DNA of 64,000 bases from the NCBI GenBank assembly GCA_028695735.1, contig JAQVIJ010000003.1, positions 186,001-250,000 of the forward strand. Direction: 5' to 3'. Positions 52,388 through 59,759 of the stretch are shown one piece after another. Source of the stretch: Deltaproteobacteria bacterium (GTDB lineage Bacteria; Desulfobacterota; Dissulfuribacteria; Dissulfuribacterales; DYLC01). The translations under genes were made by a program, and so were the position numbers. How positions within the stretch are numbered: the stretch's first letter is position 1; each line of letters starts with the position of its first letter. The notes under the pieces were generated by a model. The model was not told the origin of the DNA, did no database searches, and saw only the letters and a program-made list of their open reading frames with translations.

Positions 52388-53590
52388 ATGGCAACTAATG
52401 TATCGTCTGTTTTGTCGTCCATTGGCGCGTTGGCCGAGCCGAGGCTGGCCAGTGCAAAGGTTACAGGGTTAACGCTCTTGGCCCTGTTGTTGACAGCCAT
52501 AGGTCTGGGTACCGGTGTTTATAGCTTTATCGTGGGGCATGAGCACCTGTATGCTGTCACAAGAGAGGTCCCGTGGGGCATTCTCATCTCCTCTTATGCC
52601 TATTTCGCCATTATCTCCACGGGGTTGTGTCTCTTGGCCGCTATCAGCCACCTGTTCGGCGGAAATGCCCTGGCTCCTCTGGCCAATCGTGGTGTGTATC
52701 TCTCCATCATCACGATTCTTTCGGCCTTTTCCATCATCGGAATGGAGCTGGAAAGCCCCTGGCGCATGCTGATCTACAATGTGTTGACTCCAAATCTGTC
52801 ATCCAATATCTGGTGGATGGGGACACTTTACGGTTTGGCGGTTGCATGTATGGCAGTGGAGTTTCTGGCCATTTTGATGGGTAGATTCGGCATAGCCGTG
52901 GCTATCGGTTGTGTGGGGGCATTGGCTGAGGTGGGGGCCAACAGCAATCTGGGTGCGGTCTTCGCTACACTTGCGGCCCGTCCCTTCTGGTACGGTGCAC
53001 AGCTTCCAGTCTATTTTCTGGCATCTGCTGTGACCTGCGGTGCGGCGGCCATCATTATGTTCACACACATCGCCTATAAATTGCGCGGGGAAGAGGTGGA
53101 TGCCGAGACCAAGGCAGGGATTAAGAGTGCAGGCAAGATTATGACCATGATGCTCTTTCTCCTGGCGGTTGCCACTGTATGGCGCACCATCGTCTTCTTT
53201 ACGGGTGAGACCGAGCTTTCCAGCGCCGCCGTGGCAAATCTTCTTACAGGCCCTGCATCCATCAACTTCTGGCTGTTTGAGACTCTCATCGGCATGGTTA
53301 TACCCATCGGTCTGTTGCTCTTCAGCAGAATGGAGAATCTGGCGGCCATGTCCGCTGCCGCCTTCATGGTGCTGGTGGGGGCATTTTTTCAGAGATACGA
53401 CCTGGTGACTGTAGGACAGCAGACCCCTGTGTATTATGGGTTGGAGACCAGCCTGCCGAGTTTCATGGGGTATGCGCCATCTGCAGGCGAACTCCTGGTG
53501 GTTATGGGTGGTATTGCCCTCACTTTCCTGGGCTTCCTGGCTGGTGAGAGACTGTTCGGCAAGGTCTTCAGACATAGCGGTCATCATTAA
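52388..53590 (+). CDS. NrfD/PsrC-family quinone-interacting membrane subunit
   Basis: 400 residues with about ten membrane segments. The family start is clear: AIGLGTGVYSFIVGHEHLYA, VTREVPWGILISSYAYFAIISTGL, SAFSIIGMELESPWRMLIY. Such proteins exchange electrons between the menaquinone pool and an Fe-S or heme partner (PsrC, DsrP, QrcD, HmcC). No Fe-S or molybdopterin subunit is adjacent, which is unusual. A strong AAAGGAGG site precedes the ATG. A MerR regulator follows after 126 bp. Confidence 0.88.
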   Translation: MATNVSSVLSSIGALAEPRLASAKVTGLTLLALLLTAIGLGTGVYSFIVGHEHLYAVTREVPWGILISSYAYFAIISTGLCLLAAISHLFGGNALAPLANRGVYLSIITILSAFSIIGMELESPWRMLIYNVLTPNLSSNIWWMGTLYGLAVACMAVEFLAILMGRFGIAVAIGCVGALAEVGANSNLGAVFATLAARPFWYGAQLPVYFLASAVTCGAAAIIMFTHIAYKLRGEEVDAETKAGIKSAGKIMTMMLFLLAVATVWRTIVFFTGETELSSAAVANLLTGPASINFWLFETLIGMVIPIGLLLFSRMENLAAMSAAAFMVLVGAFFQRYDLVTVGQQTPVYYGLETSLPSFMGYAPSAGELLVVMGGIALTFLGFLAGERLFGKVFRHSGHH

Positions 53591-53716
53591 AATTTAAATC
53601 GACTAAAGGGCAGGGGCGGGTAGTGAACCGCTCCTGCAATAACTTCTCTGAACGAACTATTTGAAACAATTAGATAATTTAATTTGTGCCACGCCTTGCA
53701 ACAAGGAGATATGAAT

Positions 53717-54172
53717 ATGACTACTACCATTACTACCAAAAACTACGACAAGACATCTGTTTTGACTCCGGTTGAAGACAATCGCGAGCATGAAGTCGGT
53801 TTGTGGCAGTCTGTTGGAGGCGTAAAGCAGAATGAACCGGTTTTTTCCATAGGGACGGCTGCCGCCATGCTGGAAGTGCATCCCCGCACCCTGCGCATCT
53901 ATGAACAGGAGGAACTCATCCATCCGCTCAGAAAAGGGCAGAGACGTTATTATTCACTAAATGACATTCAATGGGTGGTATGCCTCCGCTCCATGATACA
54001 TGACCACGGCATCAGTGTGGCAGGCATCAAAAAGCTTTTGCGCTACACGGCCTGTTGGAGTATAGTGAATTGCCCTTTGAGCAAGCGCAAGGAGTGTACC
54101 GCATATCAGTCTTACACAAAACAAGGAGAACAGGAGGCCGACGGCTTTAATATGTCGGGCCCTTCCTCTTAA
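53717..54172 (+). CDS. MerR-family regulator with C-terminal cysteine motif
   Basis: About 151 residues. The MerR/HspR-type winged helix is FSIGTAAAMLEVHPRTLRIYEQEEL, then RYYSLNDIQWVVCLRSMIHDHGISVAGIKKLL. The C-terminal part has CWSIVNCPLSKRKECTAY, a Cys-rich motif I remember from deltaproteobacterial relatives, that could bind a metal or Fe-S cluster. Start ATG 53717, nine bases after AAGGAG, is preferred to ATG 53711. Possibly regulates the NrfD gene before it. The first ~40 residues are not conserved. Confidence 0.83.
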   Translation: MTTTITTKNYDKTSVLTPVEDNREHEVGLWQSVGGVKQNEPVFSIGTAAAMLEVHPRTLRIYEQEELIHPLRKGQRRYYSLNDIQWVVCLRSMIHDHGISVAGIKKLLRYTACWSIVNCPLSKRKECTAYQSYTKQGEQEADGFNMSGPSS

Positions 54173-54335
54173 GGGAAGCTTGCAAAATTGCCTTTTCGGC
54201 CGATAACTGCGTTGTCCGTCGGTGAAAAATGCTCACATACCTGTCTGCGTGCACTGCGCAGTCAGTCAGCTCAGCTTTTTCGCCTTCATAGCGCCTTGTT
54301 CTCGAACGAAAATTCTAATTTTTCAAGGCTCCCTT
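54173..54335. repeat. MITE-like repeat, full copy (copy E)
   Basis: Begins one base after the MerR stop: GGGAAGCTTGCAAAATTGCC, core CCGATAACTGCGTTGTCCG, right end TAATTTTTCAAGGCTCCCTT. Very similar to copy B through most of its length. Confidence 0.88.
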
Positions 54336-54399
54336 AAATGAATGATTGTGTGGTGTTCGCTTGTTTGAAGAGGCTATTCGATGTCATGGGATTATATGA

Positions 54400-54489
54400 A
54401 TGGACAGCCTTTTGTTATTGGTATTTTTGATTATTGTCTGGTTCGTTGTTAACAAGTGGCTTTTGCCCAAGCTGGGCATGCCCACCTGA
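54400..54489 (+). CDS. 29-residue single-span membrane peptide
   Basis: ATG GAC AGC ... TGA encodes MDSLLLLVFLIIVWFVVNKW followed by LLPKLGMPT. A clean membrane span with a positive end (NKW ... PK), the topology of a real small membrane protein. The ending LPKLGxPT looks familiar from short conserved proteins of related bacteria, but I cannot name a family. No strong ribosome site precedes it. The only gene-like item between the MITE copy and the next gene at 54582. Confidence 0.5.
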   Translation: MDSLLLLVFLIIVWFVVNKWLLPKLGMPT

Positions 54490-54581
54490 ATGTCACCTGG
54501 GAACGGTCGTTCCTGTGAATTGCCTCAGAGACCTGTTAAAAAACGAAATAACTCCGGTGATTCTGCTTCCGGTAAGAGTGA

Positions 54582-55115
54582 ATGAGCATGGCAGAGACGT
54601 GTAATCCGCCTGTATTTGTCAAGATTCCCTGTTATGTAACGGGCCGTCTGGTGCTGGATACAGATAGGGAGCGTATCCGGCAGAAGCTCGCCCGTTTTCT
54701 GGTAGAGGAACGCAACTATCTCTTAAGTGAGCTCATCCTGGACCGAGAGATAGATCTGGAGGTCATGGGTGAGCGGATCAAGAGTTTTGTGGATATCTCT
54801 GTGGTGATAAACGGCAGGACACTCATGATCCTGCGGGGCGGGCCCGGATCCGTGGTCTCACGAGAAACAGGCACACTGGCCGCAGCCAGGCTCCTGGAAC
54901 CGGATTACATCATTCCATGGGCGGTGCAGGCCAATCTCTTTGACTGTGCCTTCATGGACGTGCTTCACAAAAAGGCCCTGGCCTATGGCTGGGAACACAT
55001 ACCATTCCGTCATAAGCTGCTGGAACTCACCAGGGACTGGGTCCCTGCACCGCTTCCCGCCAACAAGATACACCTGGAGCGCCAACTACTCTATTCTTAC
55101 GATACACACGGCTGA
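54582..55115 (+). CDS. HsdR N-terminal-like (HSDR_N_2) domain protein
   Basis: 177 residues. RERIRQKLARFLVEERNYLLSEL, followed by ILDREIDLEVMGERIKSFVDISVVINGRTLMIL, matches the stand-alone type I restriction enzyme R N-terminal fold as I recall it: an RQ-helix, a conserved Glu region and FVDIxVxxxG. The Lys normally completing the PD-(D/E)XK site (D...ExK) is not obvious; the strand after VDISVV carries no Glu-x-Lys, so nuclease activity is doubtful. It precedes the archease-rtcB pair by 64 bp on the same strand. Confidence 0.65.
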   Translation: MSMAETCNPPVFVKIPCYVTGRLVLDTDRERIRQKLARFLVEERNYLLSELILDREIDLEVMGERIKSFVDISVVINGRTLMILRGGPGSVVSRETGTLAAARLLEPDYIIPWAVQANLFDCAFMDVLHKKALAYGWEHIPFRHKLLELTRDWVPAPLPANKIHLERQLLYSYDTHG

Positions 55116-55179
55116 AAGACTCGACTCCAGACGTCAGGTGGCGTCTTGATCTGTAAGTAGTCTATCGTCTTCCTTCAAA

Positions 55180-55596
55180 ATGAAAAGATTCGAGCTTTTC
55201 GAGCACGGTGCCGACATCGGTGTGAGGGGGTTGGGAAAGACACTGTCTCAAGCCTTTGAAAATGCTGCCTTGGCCATGTTTTCCATAGAGGTGCCCTACA
55301 TAAAAAACATAGTTGCCACCTGCTTCTGGCAGTTTTCCTGTGAATCCTATGATCAAGAAGGACTTCTGACCGCATGGTTGAACACACTGATCTCGTACGC
55401 AGACCTTTATAGAGCGGTATTTTGCAGTTTTGATGTAACCATCGAAGATTGCAGCCTTACAGCAAGAGTAGGCGGTGTCCCTTTGAATGACTTGCAGGGA
55501 GAAAAGGGGGTGGAGGTGAAGGGCGCCACCTTTACCGAGTTGTATGTAGGCCGAAGGGACGGTATCTGGATCGCCCAGTGCGTGGTGGATGTATGA
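55180..55596 (+). CDS. Archease (RtcB activator)
   Basis: 138-residue archease fold: FELFEHGADIGVRGLGKTLSQAFENAALAMFSI with the conserved metal-binding Asp of HGADIG, WLNTLISYADLYRAVF, and the C-terminal GATFTELYV. Archease speeds guanylation of RtcB and lets it turn over. The gene overlaps rtcB by four bases (ATGA), strongly supporting the functional pair. Confidence 0.92.
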   Translation: MKRFELFEHGADIGVRGLGKTLSQAFENAALAMFSIEVPYIKNIVATCFWQFSCESYDQEGLLTAWLNTLISYADLYRAVFCSFDVTIEDCSLTARVGGVPLNDLQGEKGVEVKGATFTELYVGRRDGIWIAQCVVDV

Positions 55597-57020
55597 AAGA
55601 GGGACTTGTTAAAATCAGTGACTGGCAGTGGGAGATGCCCATGCATGGGCCCATGAACTGCCCTGCCTGGTTTTTTGCAGACAGGGGGCTTATGCTGGAA
55701 ATGGACGCCAAGGTCTTCGAGCAGCTGCACAACGTAGCCTGTCTGCCGGGCATCGTTCGAGCCGCCATGGCCATGCCTGACGCCCACTGGGGTTATGGTT
55801 TTCCCATAGGCGGCGTAGCTGCCTTTGACGCAAATGCCGGAGGCGTCATCTCTGTGGGTGGAGTGGGTTATGACATCTCCTGCGGAGTGCGCTGTTTCGC
55901 CACCGGGCTTAGAAGAGAACAGGTGGCGAAGGGGCTTGCCAGTCTCATGGAAGACCTGTTCAGGACAATTCCGGCAGGAGTGGGTTCAGAGGGCAAGATC
56001 CGTCTGACCCCTGAGCGACTGGACGAGGTCCTGGCTGGTGGCGCAAGATGGGCGGTGGAAAATGGCTATGGTTTGAGAGAAGAACTTGAATACATTGAAG
56101 AACATGGCTGTATGCAGGGTGCTGACCCTTCCTGTGTCTCTGCCCTGGCCAAGGAGAGGCAGTACCGCCAGGTGGGGACTTTGGGGTCGGGTAATCATTA
56201 TCTCGAAATACAGTCTGTTGACGAGATATATTGTGAAGACACCGCCGGGGTTTTCGGACTTGAGAAAGATGGGGTGGTCGTCTCCATACACTGCGGTTCC
56301 CGTGCATTAGGGCATCAGATCGGCACTGATTATATTCAGATTCTGGGCAGGGCTGCCAAGAAATACGGTATTCCCATTCGAGAAAGGGAATTGGTCTGCG
56401 CGCCAATCCTTTCTCCTGAAGGCGAGCGGTATTTCAAGGCCATGGCCTGTGGTGTGAACTGCGCCCTGGCCAATCGTCAGGTCTTGGGCCATCTGGTGCG
56501 GGAGGTCTTTTCGCGTCACTTTCCATCTGCATCCCTGCGCCTCATCTACGATGTCAGCCACAACACCTGCAAGGTGGAGGCCCATGAGGTAAGCGGCGTA
56601 TCAAAGCGCCTTTATGTGCATCGCAAGGGTGCCACACGGGCCTTTGGGCCAGGAAGACCTGAATTGCCTGAGGCATATCGAGACGTTGGCCAGCCAGTGT
56701 TTATCGGCGGCACCATGGGTACCTGTTCTTACATACTGGCAGGCACAGAGATGGGCGAGGAACTGGCGTGGGGTTCAGCATGTCACGGGGCAGGCAGGGC
56801 CATGAGCAGAAATGCGGCACTCAAACGCTGGAAGGGCAGGGATGTGGTGGCATCACTGGCTTCCAAGGGCATTATTGTCAAGGCCGTGAGCTGGCAGGGT
56901 GCTGCAGAGGAGGCCCCTGGAGCTTATAAGGACGTGACCGCTGTGGTGAACGCCGCATACAATGCAGGTCTGGTGAAAAAGGTAGCGAAGGTGTTGCCCA
57001 TGGCATGCCTCAAGGGTTAA
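55593..57020 (+). CDS. rtcB: RNA-splicing ligase RtcB
   Basis: GTP- and Mn-dependent ligase joining 2',3'-cyclic phosphate (or 3'-P) and 5'-OH RNA ends. About 475 residues. Metal and active-site motifs: GGVGYDISCGVRC (Asp, Cys), LGSGNHYLEIQ (Asn-His), VSIHCGSRALGHQIG (His), YDVSHNTCKVE (His), and the guanylated histidine in YVHRKGATRAFGPG. All expected residues are present. ATG 55593 is chosen because of its coupling to archease. Confidence 0.95.
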   Translation: MKEGLVKISDWQWEMPMHGPMNCPAWFFADRGLMLEMDAKVFEQLHNVACLPGIVRAAMAMPDAHWGYGFPIGGVAAFDANAGGVISVGGVGYDISCGVRCFATGLRREQVAKGLASLMEDLFRTIPAGVGSEGKIRLTPERLDEVLAGGARWAVENGYGLREELEYIEEHGCMQGADPSCVSALAKERQYRQVGTLGSGNHYLEIQSVDEIYCEDTAGVFGLEKDGVVVSIHCGSRALGHQIGTDYIQILGRAAKKYGIPIRERELVCAPILSPEGERYFKAMACGVNCALANRQVLGHLVREVFSRHFPSASLRLIYDVSHNTCKVEAHEVSGVSKRLYVHRKGATRAFGPGRPELPEAYRDVGQPVFIGGTMGTCSYILAGTEMGEELAWGSACHGAGRAMSRNAALKRWKGRDVVASLASKGIIVKAVSWQGAAEEAPGAYKDVTAVVNAAYNAGLVKKVAKVLPMACLKG

Positions 57021-57043
57021 CGGATTGAGGTTGGTTTAAGACA

Positions 57044-58666
57044 TTGAATCTAAATCTTCGTAAAACAGACGCAGCGTGGTTGTGGGCAGGGCTTTCAGGC
57101 CTTTTGTGTGCCTTGGCCTTTCCGCCGTTTAATCTTGCGCCATTGGCCTGCTGTTTTCTTGCGCCCCTGCTTTGGGCTGTTGCAGGCAAGGGTGTGGCTT
57201 GCGCCTTCAGACTGGGTTTTTTTGCCGCGGTCTGTTTTTTCAGCGCGCTTTTGTGGTGGCTGGTCCCCACACTTTCTCGATTCGGAGCCATGGAGATATG
57301 GGCGGCTGCCCCCATCATAGGGCTTTTGATACTGTACCTCTCGCTTTTTTGGGGAATCTGGGCTGTTTTTTGGGTATTTTTGCAGCAGAAAGGTCTGGCC
57401 TCCTGGCAGATATGTATAGCAGCGTCAGCCTTCTGGGGTGTGCTGGAGTGGTGTCGCGAGATATTTTTTACCGGCTTTCCCTGGGGAAATCCTTTATACG
57501 CACTTTCTGAATTCCCTGTCTTTTTACAACTTGTTGAAATTATAGGTATTCATGGCTTTGTAGCTGTATTGATTCTGCTCAATCTGCTGCTGTGGCATGC
57601 CTTGCAGTCCTTTAGAGAGACCGGTATCAGGCAGGGTGCTTCTGTTGCCTTGCTCTTTTTCGTCCTTGTCGCTGTGCTTTTTTTGCATGGAAGATGGCGC
57701 ATTGAGTCTGTCAGGGCGCAGGATGCAGGTTTTCCTTCCTTGCCTGTGGCGGTGTTGCAAGGCTCCTTCCCCATGGATGTGAAGTGGCGGCCTGAGTTTC
57801 AGGAAGAGACAGTGGATCGTTATACAGATCTGGCTCGGAATGCCTTGAGCGATATGCAGCGAAAGGCCTTACTTCCATTGAAAGACAAGGCCAGAGTTTT
57901 GCCTCTGATGGTACTGCCTGAGACCGCTGCGCCATTTTATTTTCAGGAGCTGGGACCTGCAGCCCAAAGACTTTTGTATGTGGCCTATGACCTGAATATA
58001 TGGATGTTGTTCGGAAGTCTGGCCTATGTACCAGCGCCTGACGGAGGCAAGGCCATGCTTGGGCAGTTGAACAGCGCATACCTCATAGACTCGCAGCCCA
58101 GGGTGTTGGGCCGGTACGACAAGAGACATCTGGTGCCGTTCGGCGAATATCTGCCGTTAAACGGTGCATTGGAGTGGTTGCGGGAGGTATTCCCCACGGC
58201 AGGTGATTTTTTGCCGGGTGTAGCCGATAACATCGTACTGAAGGCGGACGGTCTGCGTATAGGGGTACTCATTTGTTTCGAGAGCATCTTTCCTGAGCTG
58301 TCTGCTGAAATGGCCAGGGCAGGGGCGCGTATCCTGGCGGTCATAACCAACGATGCTTGGTTCGGACGGACCGGCGCTCCGTATCAGCACGAGGCCATGT
58401 CTGTATTTCGGGTTATTGAGACCCGTAGATGGCTTTTAATGTCAGCCAATACGGGTGTGAGCTCCATTTTTACCCCCTGGGGGGAGAGAGTCGGACGGAC
58501 CCGGCTTTTCGAACCGGGTTATTTGACCGCCGATGTCCGTCTTCGGGATGATGTCACCTTCTATGCAAGCAGGGGTTATGTCATTGTGCCGGTCTTTTTG
58601 GCGCTGCTGGCCAGTCTCGGACTTATTGCGGCATTAACCCGCAGGGAAAGGGAAAACACTCATTGA
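57044..58666 (+). CDS. lnt: Apolipoprotein N-acyltransferase
   Basis: Adds the third acyl chain to the N-terminal cysteine of lipoproteins at the inner membrane of Gram-negatives. Six N-terminal membrane segments are followed by a nitrilase-like domain with the catalytic triad visible: Glu in VLPETAAPFY, Lys in RYDKRHLVPFGEYLPL, Cys in GVLICFESIFPEL, then TNDAWFGRTGAPYQHEAM. A last membrane span (VIVPVFLALLASLGLIAAL) closes the protein. The start is the TTG at 57044 with a weak GAGG upstream. 540 residues, usual 500-540. Confidence 0.94.
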   Translation: MNLNLRKTDAAWLWAGLSGLLCALAFPPFNLAPLACCFLAPLLWAVAGKGVACAFRLGFFAAVCFFSALLWWLVPTLSRFGAMEIWAAAPIIGLLILYLSLFWGIWAVFWVFLQQKGLASWQICIAASAFWGVLEWCREIFFTGFPWGNPLYALSEFPVFLQLVEIIGIHGFVAVLILLNLLLWHALQSFRETGIRQGASVALLFFVLVAVLFLHGRWRIESVRAQDAGFPSLPVAVLQGSFPMDVKWRPEFQEETVDRYTDLARNALSDMQRKALLPLKDKARVLPLMVLPETAAPFYFQELGPAAQRLLYVAYDLNIWMLFGSLAYVPAPDGGKAMLGQLNSAYLIDSQPRVLGRYDKRHLVPFGEYLPLNGALEWLREVFPTAGDFLPGVADNIVLKADGLRIGVLICFESIFPELSAEMARAGARILAVITNDAWFGRTGAPYQHEAMSVFRVIETRRWLLMSANTGVSSIFTPWGERVGRTRLFEPGYLTADVRLRDDVTFYASRGYVIVPVFLALLASLGLIAALTRRERENTH

Positions 58667-58715
58667 TTCTTGAAACCATCTCCCTTGCCTGAATATCCAA
58701 GGGTTACCGCTTTGG

Positions 58716-59711
58716 CTATTGTCTGCGAAATTCTATGCGGTGCTCCCTGTTTTCCCTCTCAACGGCTCGAAAGCCGTCTTGGGTCAAATAGGTGTCATAG
58801 CTCTTTTCATCCAAGTGCAGCACACTTCCCTCGAACCAGCCGTCCTGTTTGTAGCCGTGCAGATATGCAGCGACCTTGCCATCCCGGCGGATATCCAACT
58901 GGACTTCGCCGTCATAAAAGGAGCTGTAACCGCTGAATCTGCCGGTTGGAACACTATATCCGAGTGATTTGGTCCCATATCCACTGGTAGAAGGGGCCGA
59001 AGGCGCTGGCTCAACCCGTTTCCAATCATCCGTTTGAGGGGGAGGAGCCGCTTCATTTCCTGATTCAGCCAATGCCCCAAGTAACAGGGCGCCGCCTATG
59101 ACACCAGCCGCTACCAGGGCTGCGTCGTCGGAGTTGTCTTTATGCCGATGTTGTTCTGCGCGGCCTCCATGCAGCCTTGGCCTGATCTCGAACACCGCCC
59201 TGCATCCTCTGTCCACCCAGATGCCGCCGTCGTCGAACCCCCAGCTCTGCCACCTGACACATGGGGCCTTGGACAGCTCCCTTATGAGCCTGACTCCGCC
59301 GCTGGTGTCGGCTGGACAGTAGTTATAGCCCCTGTCGTTGCTTTCACATCGTATTTCTTTAGGATACCCAGGCTCATGTGGGGCCATGGGTGGAGGGGGT
59401 GAGGCATAGGCAGGCGGTGTCGAAGGCCTGTTATATCCATGGGGCGGAATGCCGCCGCCTATTTCAAATTCCGCCCTGCATCCTCTGTCCACCCAGATGC
59501 TGTTTCTATCATAACCCCAGGTACGGCCATAGATACAATCAGCCTCAGATAGCTGATTCACTAAGTGTACAGGCCCTCGAATCTCCGCCGGGCAGCGGTT
59601 ATATCTTTTTTTTTCGCTCTCGCAGATTACGGTGTAGGAGAATGCCTTGAATGGTAGGATTTGTGTGAGAATGGCCAGGATGGCAGCAATTGCAATAGGG
59701 GTACGAGACAT
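58716..59711 (-). CDS. Exported protein with two DUF3011 domains
   Basis: 331 residues with a signal sequence (TPIAIAAILAILTQILPF). Two DUF3011 repeats, each reading CES ... YNxCPA ... L ... QLSxAxC ... WGxDxxxIWVDRGCRAxFEI, occupy about residues 28-80 and 120-173, joined by a proline-rich linker. Behind them are a glycine/alanine hydrophobic stretch (DAALVAAGVIGGALLLGAL) and a C-terminal domain (SFYDGEVQLDIRRDGKVAAY). DUF3011 has no established function; the paired cysteines suggest disulfide-stabilised modules in the periplasm. Leftward, 48 bp after the multiheme cytochrome. Confidence 0.8.
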   Translation of the reverse strand: MSRTPIAIAAILAILTQILPFKAFSYTVICESEKKRYNRCPAEIRGPVHLVNQLSEADCIYGRTWGYDRNSIWVDRGCRAEFEIGGGIPPHGYNRPSTPPAYASPPPPMAPHEPGYPKEIRCESNDRGYNYCPADTSGGVRLIRELSKAPCVRWQSWGFDDGGIWVDRGCRAVFEIRPRLHGGRAEQHRHKDNSDDAALVAAGVIGGALLLGALAESGNEAAPPPQTDDWKRVEPAPSAPSTSGYGTKSLGYSVPTGRFSGYSSFYDGEVQLDIRRDGKVAAYLHGYKQDGWFEGSVLHLDEKSYDTYLTQDGFRAVERENREHRIEFRRQ

Positions 59712-59759
59712 GGCTACACTCCATCTATATATTTTGGCTGTAAAACCATAACAAAATTT

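Noticed and set aside
52799-53587. 262-codon antisense frame opposite the NrfD gene
   Set aside because: Composition (many His, Gln, Cys, Gly) is that of a reverse-complement shadow; the sense frame is a clear membrane protein.
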